Positions 23,408-34,891 of a DNA stretch of 64,000 nucleotides are shown one piece after another (the stretch's first letter is position 1; each line of letters starts with the position of its first letter). Under the pieces are notes generated by a model, which saw only the letters and a list, made by a program, of their open reading frames with translations, had not been told where the DNA came from and ran no database searches. Source of the DNA: Branchiostoma lanceolatum (lineage: Eukaryota > Chordata > Leptocardii > Amphioxiformes > Branchiostomatidae); NCBI RefSeq assembly GCF_035083965.1, contig NC_089726.1, positions 9,863,501 through 9,927,500 of the forward strand, given 5' to 3'. The translations under genes were made by a program, and so were the position numbers.

Positions 23408-24270
23408 TTATTAGAACCCTACCATTCTTTTTAAGTCTTCTGATCACAGTTATATTATAATTACTACTAGAGTAATTGACGTCGTTGAATGAAACATGCT
23501 TTGTCGTCTCATCTTAGATTGCTTGCATGTTGGTACACCCGACAAAATAGTCTATACGTACAGGGAAAGTGTTTTTCCCCGACCATTCTTTTATCTATCT
23601 ACAATGCAATGTTACACAAGAGCCATACATTTTCTACTTTAATCAAGGAAGAGCGTCCACGTGACCTACACATACAAGAATACTGAATACCTCTGATTGT
23701 ATTTGTATATAATGTATACTTGTTTCGTCTTTGCTATAACGTCTCTTGTGTATACGTGTACTGGATACATAGATATGTATATCTGTTGTAACATACTAGG
23801 ACGTTCTCAGGAAATATACATGTATGGCGTACTCAGGATTCTGTGCATACACAGCTAAACAGTAAACGGTTACCTCGAAATGATTTTTAATATTTAACGG
23901 GTAAGGATTTGGGCATTTTTGCCCACTACACAGACTGACGATATTGAGCTTTGTACTGTAAGACGCTGAGGACTATTTTATTTGACTTGTAACCATATCG
24001 AAGAAACCGCGATGTATATACGAAACAGGTTTGTATGATGTTGTGTCATGAATTCTTAATTTGATGTGGAATTGACGACAATAGACTAAATGGAAATACT
24101 GCAAGCCAACAGGAGATAGTAGGTTGAAACGAAGTCCAACTTCCTTTGAGGGTAATTTGATGTAACTGGTCTGATTAAAATCATGTGACTATTTTTCATG
24201 TTTCTTTCATTTGATTTCGATAATTTCAAGTGCAACATATCTGTTACGATGCATTTTGACTGTTGGGATC
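23408..24270 (+). repeat. 3' flank of Shisa-like copy 2
   Basis: It repeats the downstream blocks of the array (CGTCGTTGAATGAAACATGC, CACCCGACAAAATAGTCTAT, TTCGTCTTTGCTATAACGTC, GGACGTTCTCAGGAAA). It continues through AATTCTTAATTTGATGTGGA towards the next promoter block. No exon is seen. Confidence 0.6.
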
Positions 24271-24273
24271 CGC

Positions 24274-24448
24274 AGTCAATCAGCAAGACCACTTGGGCCG
24301 ATTCTAAACTCAATCGCCAGGAGTCACTGCTAAACAGGACATGACGCATGTAAACAAATGAGACTGAGTCAGTGAGGCCAGCGTAAGGTACACTGTGGTA
24401 TCAAAACACTGATTTCCAGGAAACGCTGTCGAAGGCAACGTCTGCAAG
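24274..24448 (+). promoter_or_regulatory. duplicated promoter block of Shisa-like copy 3
   Basis: It is co-linear with the copy 1 promoter. The palindrome is weaker (24298-24317). TGTAAACA and TGAGTCA are both kept, as is TGGTATCAAAACACTGATTT before the ATG. Confidence 0.6.
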
Positions 24449-25611
24449 ATGGCGTTGACAGCACTGACGTTGACGTTTCTAGCGTTCGTCTATGAAGGTA
24501 CGTTTCGTTATCTAACACTTATATAACGTTACCTATGGCGAATCTAGTCTTGATACGGTCCGATCATCATCTGATGTCAAACCGCGCCCTTTTTACCATA
24601 ATAATTGTTGTCTTTCTATCAAGCAAGGCGTCTTTGTGGTACGGCCTAGGATTTTGAACAGGCCATGCAACATGCATTGTTTCATAACTTTCAAAACGTA
24701 CGGAACAGTCTTCAACAGTCTACACACTGGCATTGACTTACTATCAGAGTATGTATTATGGGAGTGGAAACCGTAAAGAGATGAAGGATAAAAACATTCG
24801 CTTTCAATCTTGAAAAAGAGCCTTTCAGCGTATCCCTGCTGTCCCACTTCAGTGGCTCCAGAACATTGTCCTCCGGGGCTGGCCACCTCCCTGCTTAACT
24901 CTACATTAGGCGTCCTGCGACCCTTCGACTGCCCTAGGCCGGAAGACCCACCAGGAAACATCTACTGCTGCGGGTTGTATTCTTTTAGAGTCTGTTGTCC
25001 AGAAAGATGTGGCGACTTCTCCTTCAGGTGTCCGAGGCCGGCCCTTAGCTGGCCCGATCACGACAACACCGGTTCAAGTTCAGATTCAGGGTGAGGGTGA
25101 CGAGATGATATCTCTATCAACTTCTTCTTCGTTTGTCCTAAACGTCAACCCATTGCAATGTTTTTAGATGCCCTGGATCTTGTTATATTTCTCTAAAGGC
25201 ATTATACTTTATCTACTCAACAGTTTAATGTCCTGGCTCTCTCAGTAGATGAAATAAAATTGTTTGACCTCCAGTTTCGTATTTGCCATTTCTAATTTCT
25301 ATTTTTCTTCTCTTCTGTGTCTACAGTACTTACGACAGTGATGACTATTATGACTCAAGTAATAGCGGGTCCGGGTAAGTCCAACCTGTCATTGCTTTTC
25401 CTTCAAAAGTTTGGCTAATTTAAGATATGAAGTCTAGGTGCGTTCAAAGATGGCATTGAGCTTGTGCATATCTAGCCCGAGTGTCATCATAGTTAGTTCT
25501 CGGGCTCCCATAGAGTATGAGAGCCCTGGACCTAACTAGGATGACACTCAGGCTAGTGCATGTCTAGTTACCTCTCAGTTTCCTCTTTTTGGTTCTCCAT
25601 GGAAGATTATC

Positions 25612-25645
<34 letters not shown>

Positions 25646-26987
25646 AGTAGGTTGGTTCGGGTTGGTCGATTAATCATTTCATACTAAATTCATAGTGTCT
25701 TGTTACCCACTACTAACTAACTACGTATACCTAACCATACAACTTACCAGTTTTTCGACCGGTGGAATTGCGATCCTGGCTGTGGCCTTCTTGTGTGTCG
25801 TGTGCACCGTGACGTTGTGCTGTAAGAACGCCTACAAGAGGGAAGAAGGTAAGAAATACAGGTACAACGTTGCGTATGTCGGATTCAGTATCAAGTGAAC
25901 AATATATATCACGGAGATGGATTATTAATCAGTTTTCATTCATGAACGTTCCGAGTCATACGTAGTACGTTGAAAGGCCATTTGTGTAATTAATTACAGA
26001 AATTATCTCCGAGTAGATGTACAGTAGCTCGTTTTTAGGCAAACTTGCCTTTTGTTAGTTGCCCTACCTCGTCTCAGGTGACTGTATTTCTGAATGTCAC
26101 TTCTTCTTGCTTATTGATAAACGATTCTTCCTGTGTGTTTTGCCCTGTGCAGACTTGAGTAGAGCTATGGGGTCGGACGGGTATGTCGCTACGTACGTTG
26201 ACGGCACGACGTTGTCATCACCAGGCAGGGCCAGAGGTCGCACACAAGGTGTCGTTACTTTTTAACATCATTTTCTGAAATTGTGAGACTGTTCTGAAAT
26301 TGTGAGACTGTTCTGAAATTGTGAGACTGTTCTGAAATGTGAGACTGTTCTGACATTGTGAGACTGTTATGAAATTGTGAGACTGTTCTGAAATTGTGAG
26401 ACTGTTCTGAAATTGTGAGACTGTTCTGAAATTGTGAGACTGTTCTGACATTGTGAGACTGTTCTGAAATTGTGAGACTGTTCTGAAATTGTGAGACTGT
26501 TCTGCATCTTAAGTCATTATTAAAAACATATAACGAGACTTCCCCTTTTTCAGCCAATGCCGTGAACGGTACAGTGGTACATCCGACAGTGCACGTGCAC
26601 CCTCGGTCATCAGACCATCACTCAAATAGCTCGCGTACGGAGCCGCCCACGCGGGGCTTCTCTCCCGAAGACCCACCCCCGTTCGCCCCGCCTCCCTCGG
26701 CTCCGTCCGCCGCGGGATTCTTTCCTTCAGCTCCGCATATCCAAGGCTTTTCTCCCTCAGTTCCTCCTCCGTTCGCCCCTCCTCCTTCGGCCCCGCCCAC
26801 CCAAGGCTTCCCGCCCTCAGACCCACCTCCGTTCGCCCCTCCCCCTTTGGTCCCGCCTACACACTACCAAGGAGGGACGACTCCACCGGTACCCAGTGCG
26901 GCGCATGGGCAGCCGCCGTTCTCAGATGAACCCCCTCCTTATGACGTAGCTACAATGTTCCCTACTGTTGATCCACAGAACCGTTAG
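24449..26987 (+). CDS. Shisa-like transmembrane protein, copy 3
   Basis: Six exons join to 320 aa: 24449-24497, 24853-25090, 25327-25374, 25751-25848, 26153-26248, 26554-26987. Signal peptide, eight cysteines, NST sequon, acidic stalk, membrane span (GGIAILAVAFLCVVCTVTLC) and proline-rich tail follow the order of copy 2. The tail again has three PPPFAPPP units and ends EPPPYDVATMFPTVDPQNR. Exon 3 is 48 nt, against 42 in the others, adding two residues. Intron 3 holds a MITE and intron 5 a 19-bp minisatellite. Confidence 0.87.
25464..25565. mobile_element. short MITE in intron 3 of copy 3
   Basis: About 84 bp with inverted ends CTAGCCCGAGTGTCATC and its near complement (25472-25556). Flanks are TGCATATC on the left and TGCATGTC on the right. 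Intron 3 of copy 2 has the uninterrupted CTTGTGCATGTCTAGTTACC, i.e. the empty site. Confidence 0.75.
25614..25646 (+). repeat. (TGAT)n microsatellite
   Basis: About eight perfect tetranucleotide units in intron 3 of copy 3. Intron 3 of copy 2 has a degenerate counterpart near 22195-22260. Confidence 0.8.
26274..26505 (+). repeat. 19-bp minisatellite in intron 5 of copy 3
   Basis: Twelve head-to-tail units of GAAATTGTGAGACTGTTCT with only a few substitutions (GACATT, TTATG) and one 18-bp unit. It opens 25 bp after the splice donor. Introns 5 of copies 1 and 2 lack it, so it arose after the duplications. Confidence 0.9.
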
Positions 26988-28250
26988 TTATCAGTACCCT
27001 ACCAACACTACTGTAGCGATTGATAGGCGCATATTTAATCCATAGGGCCGTTCGTTATCCTCAGCCTAGCAAAGCATATTAACTTCTCTATACGTATTCT
27101 GATCGCAGTTACTATCCTTTAGAGCAAAGAACTTGCCAATACTGTGATTTAGGTAAGATTGAGGATGAGTGTCATTTTGTTGTTGATTGTACGCTATATA
27201 ACTATGACAGGAATATCCTCTTTGATTTTATAAAAGATAAGTTTCCTAGTTTTCGTCATTTGGATAGCTGAGAAAAATTTGTATTCCTTATGAAACTAGA
27301 CAAGCCATATCTCATGAACCCTGTATGCTTATTCACTTACAACTGCCTTAAGAAGCGAGAAGAAATTGAACATGTACATAGTGGCATTAATTAGTATTTA
27401 GATGTAGTTAGATATCAAATTTCTGTTACCACTGTAACTATTCTTCTGCTTGTCACCATGACCTGTACTTAGCTCATCAGAGCATAAACGTGCAATAAAG
27501 GTCTTTCATTCATTCATTATAGTAATGAAACGTCGTTGAATGAAAATAAAATTTTCTGTCGTCTCATCTAAGATTACTTGCGTGTTGGTACACCCGACAA
27601 AATAGTCTATACTTACAGGAAAACTGTTCTTCCCCGATCATTCTAAACTATCGACAATGATACACAATAGCCATACATTTCCCACGCGACCTGCATAGAA
27701 GAATACCTCTGATTGTGTTACATAATGTATATTTGTTTCGTCTTTGCGTTAACGTCTCCTCGAAATACGTATATCTGTTGTATCATACTAGGACCTCAGG
27801 AAACGGCGTAATCACGATTTTGTGCAGCTCAGGGGTAACCTCGAAATTATTAATTTAAACTTGGATTTCACTTTGTACTGTAAGGTGGCTAAGGACTTCT
27901 TGGGGTATTCTTTTTTGAGTTGCAACGAGGAAACCACTATGAGTATACGCGTGACTGATCATGATATGTATGACATCGTGTCATGAATTCTTAATTTGAT
28001 GTGGAATCGACGACAATAAACTGAATGGTAATATTATAAGCACGAGGACTAGGCAATTTCTTAGCCAACAGTAGATGGTAAGTCCAACTTCCATTGAGTC
28101 TGTGATAGAGTTCCATTTGATATAACTGGAATATCTGATTAACACATGTGGTCATTTTTCATGTTTTTTCATTTGATACATTTTCGTTAATGTTAAGTAA
28201 CGTTATTCAGTGACACTGCTTATAATTAGCTGCATGTTGAACATTGGAAT
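26988..28250 (+). repeat. 3' flank of Shisa-like copy 3
   Basis: It carries the array's downstream blocks, split by the LINE fragment at 27128-27515. At 27035-27080 a decayed copy of the copy 1 C-terminal coding sequence (CCGTTCGTTATCCTCAGCC) follows the stop, so the array's ancestral stop may have been farther downstream. Confidence 0.55.
27128..27515 (+). mobile_element. 5'-truncated non-LTR retrotransposon, 3' end
   Basis: The frame from 27128 encodes a typical C-terminal knuckle of LINE reverse transcriptase proteins: CQYCDLGKIEDECHFVVDC, a C-x2-C...H-x4-C arrangement. It then carries one in-frame TGA and a stop at 27392-27394. A polyadenylation-like AATAAAGG and a CATT-repeat tail follow near 27494-27517. 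The clade is not resolved. Confidence 0.7.
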
Positions 28251-28254
28251 CCGT

Positions 28255-28355
28255 AGTTATCAAAACCACTTGCAGCGATTCTAGAATTAATCGCTAAAGG
28301 TCGCAGCTAAGCAGGACATGACGCATGTAAACAAATGATGGGCAATGTCTGCAAG
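28255..28355 (+). promoter_or_regulatory. shortened promoter block of the exon-1 relic
   Basis: The palindrome is the most symmetrical of the four (GCGATT...AATCGC, 28275-28294) and TGTAAACA is kept. About 70 bp holding the AP-1-like site is deleted. Confidence 0.5.
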
Positions 28356-28404
28356 ATGGTGCTGGCGACACTGACGTTGACGTTTCTAGCGTTATTCTAT
28401 GAAG
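28356..28404 (+). pseudogene. Shisa-like exon 1 relic (copy 4)
   Basis: The 49-bp exon is intact (signal peptide MVLATLTLTFLALFYE, then a good GTACGT donor). The following 250 bp resemble intron 1 of copy 2 (CAGTGGACGCTCCGTAGCGT is shared). After about 28690 the similarity ends and no exons 2-6 were found. It is a truncated duplicate. Confidence 0.75.
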
Positions 28405-29722
28405 GTACGTTTCGATATCTATAACATATTATATCTAACGTTAGGTCTATCTAGTTTTGTCACGGTCCTGATCGCGCATCTTGGTTCAACACTGTGATCA
28501 GAAAATATGAAACTATAACGTTAGCTACTTATCAGTGGACGCTCCGTAGCGTTCAAAGGCGACGTGGCCATGGGAATGGATATTGATAGAACGAATGAGC
28601 ATTCCGTTGAAAGTGATACTAGTTGCCGTAAATAGTTGTTCCATGTTCTACTGTAGCATCATTTAAGGCATGATACCTGTAGTAGGACGTGTACATTATA
28701 ATTAAAGAAAGTTGCAAAAAGTTTCTGCACCTTTTAATTTGCTTGTAATTGCATGGCTTCATATGGTTACAATGTTATCACAATGAGGTTTACAAAAAAT
28801 CTTAAACTTACTTGATTATTCTGAAGCCTTTCTTCAAGTAGCCTACAATGGTTACTTGAAGAGGCGTACACCAAAGGGATCTTGGCGGATTTAGCTCGTT
28901 GATCACCACCCTAGCGAGGAGAGGTAATCCTGCGCGGAATGGCGCTACAAATCCGCACAAGTGGCGCTTCGGCACGACTCGATGATTCTCTAAGAAACCG
29001 CAAACAGGGGATTCGGGCGGCGACTGTTCTGTGATCTGCAACAGCGATTGTGTCGGGGATTTCAACTGTTTGTCCTGTAAACTAGAGCACATAAACAATG
29101 CGATCTCAGGCTTGAAACGTCCCTTGCGCATAGTCCCTAACAGACTTACTACGTTGGCTATAGGGCGAATAAATGGCCAGGGGCCGGAGTTCGGTCACAT
29201 GGCCGGAGGAGGAAATGGACTGACTCTCCTGATCAATTATTCCCCTTTTAATATGCCGAATTCTACGACCTATACACCCGTAAAAAGGCCTGGTGAAGGC
29301 TTCATAAACAATGCAATCTCTGGCTTGAAACATGTCCTGTCCTGCATGCATTCGTCACAACATGCGACCTCCCAGACAGATACCGCCAGGGCGCGATTGT
29401 TTCTCATCACTCCTCGTGTTCTCCAAGGCTCCGCCTGGCTGCCCATCTCACTTCTGTACTACCGTCTTCAGCCTGGCGCTCTCTTTATACCCTGACGCAC
29501 CGTGTCCCTCCTCCCTCCCACTTTTGTCCGACATCAACATGTTCTTCATAGACAGCGGTGGCATCAAACCCATCCATGCTGGAGATGTTGAACCGTTTGG
29601 TCTTACCGTGATGAAACTTTGTCAGACGTTTTCTACGAGACCCAAAGACGCTATGGGTGTAGTGACCTCGGTGAATCGGTATAACCAAGGTGGTTATAGG
29701 CATATACGTTGGATAATTTGTA

Positions 29723-29755
29723 CATATAAACAAGGACATTAGATAACGTCCTTCA
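29723..29755. repeat. short palindrome, CAAGGACATTA type
   Basis: CAAGGACATTAGATAACGTC is followed by CTT, giving an imperfect hairpin with CAAGGAC-like arms and an AT centre. A second start of the same motif lies just to the right. Confidence 0.5.
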
Positions 29756-30649
29756 TATAAACAAGGAATATGGATTAAGTGACTTGTATCCATGTAGAGG
29801 GAAGCTGGTTAAGTTGCTCAGATCAACGCTATGTTAGGCCGAGCTAGGTAACTTAACTTCTTAATCGTACCTGCATACAGGATATAGCTATACAGAGTGA
29901 AGAAAGTTTTGGGACAGAATCACCGGCATGCGACAGCTATAGAGCAGGTTGTCATTGTATGCATTTGTGTAAAGGACATTCGGTTCCCCGTCTTTGTGTT
30001 TCACATTCCCTGATAGACAAAGATAGACAGCTGGAGACTTGCCACTTGTAGAACTGTTTAAATAAGTGGAACAAACTGAATGGTGGAACGCAACAGGCTG
30101 CACTTTTGTCACAGGAACAGACAAAAGCAGCAGTCCAGTGTGGCACGTGGGGTGCGCTACCGTGCACGGCTGCACCTGCACTTTAGAAACCGGGAATGTG
30201 ATCAAATCCTTGCAACCTGATTGGATGAACAAGCGTCACGTGGTAAGTGTCCAACGCCACCTGGTCAGTCCATTGCGTCTATGACAATTCCCCGAGTAAA
30301 AGGACCCGGGCTTTCATGTGCACTCCCCGTGTAGCGACATAACGTATGTCCGTCTCTATTGTAATAGATTATCCACGGACACTCCCCACATCATGCTCGA
30401 CCCGCAGTGAAAGAGACCGTGAAGGACTTCATGCTTCCTGACTCCCCCTCCGACTCTTTGTTGTTGGTGAATGTATGAAGTTTCATGCAACGTCTTAACA
30501 TCGTAGTAAAATGAAAACAAAATACATCAAAGTTTAGCTACTAAAAAGTATGGTGGTATTCTGGAATAAGATGCATCAATCTCAGTTCTGCAGACTTTAA
30601 CAGAACTGTTTTATCAGACAACATACCGTTGGTGAAGTTGTAAGTTACA

Positions 30650-30676
30650 CCAAGGACATTATATAGTGTCCTTGGT
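30650..30676. repeat. short palindrome, CAAGGACATTATATA type
   Basis: ACCAAGGACA and TGTCCTTGGT face each other across TTATATAG, making arms of 10 bp with a TATA centre. Confidence 0.65.
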
Positions 30677-32690
30677 TACACTCATAAGTCATCACGGCGC
30701 AATAGTTTCAAGACCCAATGTCTACCTTCGTCACGACCTTCAATGCCTATCAGTCAGCACCTACAAACCCCAGAACCAATACACGCCAGAATTTATCATC
30801 GGTATTACCCTTTTATTGTTTTGTCCCGCGCATGCAGTGGTTGTGGGTGACCGGCTGTTGTTTGCCCGAACGTTTGACCCTTTCATTGTGTAGCAAAGTG
30901 CGCGCCAGATGTCCCGGCAACCCCTGCGGCTCCTCCCTTCCGTCCGACCGGGCCTCCCGACAACGGGTCGTCATGGTAACGGTCCTCCCGTCTGTTCCAT
31001 CTCCCCCCTCCGGATAGATGTCTTTCTACCTGGACCACGTGATCGTTTGAAGCAGCGCGTGGTCGGTGGACTGTTCATTTCCAGTCAGTAGGAATATTTG
31101 CAGCTACAAATTACTGAAGGATCATCCATTTAAAGTAAGGATCACAACGAGGACAAATGTCCCTCGCCCTTTGTCGACCATGTGTAACGCTTTTCAGAAA
31201 TATACCCTACCTAGCGCTAGGGATCCTGAAGTATTGTATAGGCTGCAGGTAATAGAAGATCATAGAAGTGAATGATACATGGATCTGTTTACGTTTTACT
31301 TCCTGATCATCTGCAAAAAGTTTGTCTCCTACTGGGTACCGGACGCCCGTTTGGCCATGTGGTAGTCACAGGGCATTTAGGCTTCTGGAAGGTGATCACG
31401 TGAAAGACGACTATGCACCACACTGTATATTTTGTTCGCGGGCAGATGATAGCAGTCAAGACACAACATAGAGCCTTCGTCTTCATTGCTAGGCCTAATG
31501 CGGGCAAACAAGTTAACAACGATGGGGCTGAAAGATTGTCAACCAAAGATGGACACAATCAAGAGTCAAGTCATAACGTGTCAAAGTTTGCGATCTCTGT
31601 CAGTCTATATGGGCATTTGGGGGAAGATCACTTGACATGTTCGAGAAAGGCACATCGGCTCCAGACATCAGGTCCCATCTGGTTGCCAGGCGCGCCCTTT
31701 CTCATCTGGTTGCCAGGCGACACAATATTCCATCACGTGATTAGAGACAGTGCGGTTACCCTGCCCGGCATGCATCCAGTTGTAATGAGCAATCAGCCAT
31801 TGTTTTACAGTAAGCGTGACAAATTCATGGTTTCAGGCACAGGAAATTATTCAACGATGCGAGAGTTGTGACAGCTGGGTAGCGAATGCGCTGACCCGGC
31901 AGACCTCTTAATTTCTCCCGGGAGGGATGATTGGTTATGACGTACTAGTATGTTACCTGGCAAGTTGGCAACATGACTTTGGTCAACCCTACTCTTTTTG
32001 ATAAGTGTGCTGGGTTCTTTCACGTGCAGAGGTTTAACGCCTGGGGTTCCCTCATACACGAGTACGAAAAGGATTAACGTCCTGTCCGAATGATGATATG
32101 TTCGCACACTTGCACTTCTCATTGTAGCATGAAGAATACAGTCCCTGCCAAACAAGTCCTACACGTCTATAGGGGCTGCGGTTTCCTGGGGTTGTTGAGA
32201 TTGTCGATTTGTCGCTCAAATATTCTCCTTTAAAAGTGAACGTTTTCAATTAAGTTTGCCTTTTCAACAAATATTCACTTTTTCCTGTAACATTTGTGTA
32301 GCTTCTACTATGATGTGTACCGTGATGCATGAAAGTAACAAAATGCAGAATGTCTATATAACCTCCTTGATGTTACAGAGAAGCCTGGTCAAAGCTTACA
32401 GATAACATAACACTTAACAGCTTGCGTAATTGGAATCCACGGCAGTAGCAACCTATAATAACACATGTCATTTTAAAAGACCTTAGACCATATTGGAACG
32501 AGAAAATGATAGCACATAACTACCTAATGATTTATGAGGACAATTACTCCCTTGTGACCGGTCTGCATGCCCTCCGATCGCCATCTACATTTTATCAGTC
32601 ACTGTGCCAGGTTAACTTTTGACCCACGTGCAAGAAGACCGTAAATTTTAAGAAATAATAGGAAAACTTTAGGCTGGAGCTCATTTTGGG

Positions 32691-32720
32691 CAAGGAGGTT
32701 TTATATATAAAACCTCCTTG
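32691..32720. repeat. perfect 30-bp palindrome
   Basis: The left arm CAAGGAGGTTTTATA and its exact complement to the right form an uninterrupted palindrome with no mismatch. Its ends match the CAAGGAGGTT/AACCTCCTTG termini of dispersed repeats elsewhere in the window. Confidence 0.85.
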
Positions 32721-34863
32721 TTTTGGGGGAGCAAGTATTCGGGCCCTTGCATACTTTATAGGATGGGACCCAGGCTAGGGAAACGTAGCCTAAAAGTTTT
32801 AAAGTATCTTATCAAGATTTCTTGGAGATTACTGGGATGCGACGCCTTATCAGGTGACAGAAATGAGTGTACAGAATACTAGTAGTACAGTTGTGTAGTG
32901 TGAGTTTGAGAGGTTGATTGGCAAGCTAGCTAGCTTAGCCAACGCCAAAATCTCAGCCTTGAACAGAATGTCAACCTTGTAGATTACCGGTTGTACCTGT
33001 CTGGAAATGAATGATGATCCCTAAGTTAAACTACAGAAGAAAAACAAAAACCATTGTGGAACTTTTGTGCTTTTGTCACGGGCTTGTTCACAAACGCGCT
33101 ACACGCAGCTGGGCGATTGTGAAAATTTGTCGAGGCCATACATGTGTATGGCGCACATTTCCATGCCATCTGGGTTACGACTGGCGGTCTGTCGGCCACG
33201 CGCGGGACCACGCTGCGAACGACCGTCGCTCTCGTCCCCGCGGACTGCTATTGTCACAGCCCTTTGTCTTTCGATGACCTGTTTTCCGCAGTTCTGCAGA
33301 AATTCCATGAAAATTAACGTTCGCTTTGATTGGGAGATCTGAATAACATCTGCTGGGGGGCGTGCTGGCCACGCGAGTCGCGAATTTAGGGGTCATGGGG
33401 TCAGATAGGGGCCTCCGTCCCGCCCTGGTAAGAGTCTGCCACACAAAGGCAATAATGGCCTTGCCGGTGGCCGTGTGTTGTGTAGAAAGTTTGAAAGGTT
33501 TTCTCGAAACAAGAAAACAATGAAGGATTGCAAAGACTGTTTTCCAAACATTTTAAAAGTCTGCCGAAACGACAGTTCTTTTAGCATGATTAAGACTAAT
33601 GCTTGTCGCTATTTACGTGTTTGTAGAAGAACAATGCAACAGGTGTCGTCCCAAGCTGTACTTATTTGGCATGTTTGTTGATCACTACATGCTGCTAGAG
33701 TGAACGATTTGGGAACCATAGTCATCAAAGAACTGTAAATAACCTAGACATAACACTTTGCGATCCACGCCCAAGTTGTCTCTCTGACGATAGCAGCACT
33801 GAGTGCCTAAACACTACTGGTATACCGAGTGTAGTGTGGTTGTTTTCGTTCGTCTCGGTCCAATCAAGCTGTACGTACATAGGGTTTTAGTGTCACTCAT
33901 CGCCTTTCGACAGAAGGTGTAACAAATGCAAAACAGGAAAGTGCTGTCTCGCTGCTGAGTGTAGAAAAAGATCCAAAGCAAAGGTTAGCTAGGAAAATGA
34001 CAGCTTTTGTTGTTTATTGAAAAAGAAGCAAATTATTAACAGTAATACCACTATAATACTACGTGAATAGTATTTAATCACAAATATCTCAGGCCTGACA
34101 ACAACTTTAGAAATGGCAAGTGTACGCTGCAGCAGGATTTGAAATACCTCGACATGAAACGGTCCACCACATCAGTCCATTCAGCAGTGATTAATGTGCA
34201 CTTGAACGGCTCAGCCACACTCGTGGTCACCCCGTACAGAGGCAGGCTGGGGTTCAAGTACCTCTTGTGGTGCCGTCTACTGACACAGATGTTTACAAAC
34301 TGTTGTCATTCACAACTACCATTGGTGTGCGTGCGTGTGATGGCACCCAACAACAACCAACGGAATTTATGTCAATTTCAAAGTCTGATATTGGATTTTA
34401 AGGAGAAATATTGTTCAGGCTTATTCTTGAGATGTGGTGTGGGTGTTCTTGTTGTTATGTAATCAAAATGTATTCAATGTTTATATTTTTCAAAAGGAAC
34501 TCATAGCGTTCTCACGCAGACACGATTTCATGATATTTTGAGCAGAACTAGAATGTCGACTGTTCCGAGTGCGCCATTTTTAGCGTTTTTATAGACTCTA
34601 AAGAAACATAAGCCTTTGGTATGGAGGTGTGGGCACGGACTTGGCCCACTGACACCATATCCGGCCCGGTCAGGCGACCCCTGGTGAAAGTTCACGATCC
34701 TGGTCCTCCAGTGTGACACGCGTCACATGTAGTGATAAGACTGGCGCTTGGGAGGCAGGAAACGTCGTGATAACGCACTTGACCATTGAGACGTCTCCTG
34801 AACGACTTCAAGCTGATGTCAGCGAAAGATGCCAAGTTTGAGCGAAGAAAACGGCATTACGTT

Positions 34864-34891
34864 GAGCAAGGAGGTTAGAGAACCCCCTTGC
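34864..34891. repeat. hairpin with GAGCAAGG arms
   Basis: GAGCAAGGAGGTT and AACCCCCTTGCTC are inverted copies (one mismatch) around AG. It is related to the palindrome at 32691-32720. Confidence 0.7.

Noticed and set aside
26274..26505. Possible CRISPR array because of regular repeats
   Set aside because: Units are contiguous 19-bp tandem repeats without unique spacers, inside an intron of a eukaryotic gene.
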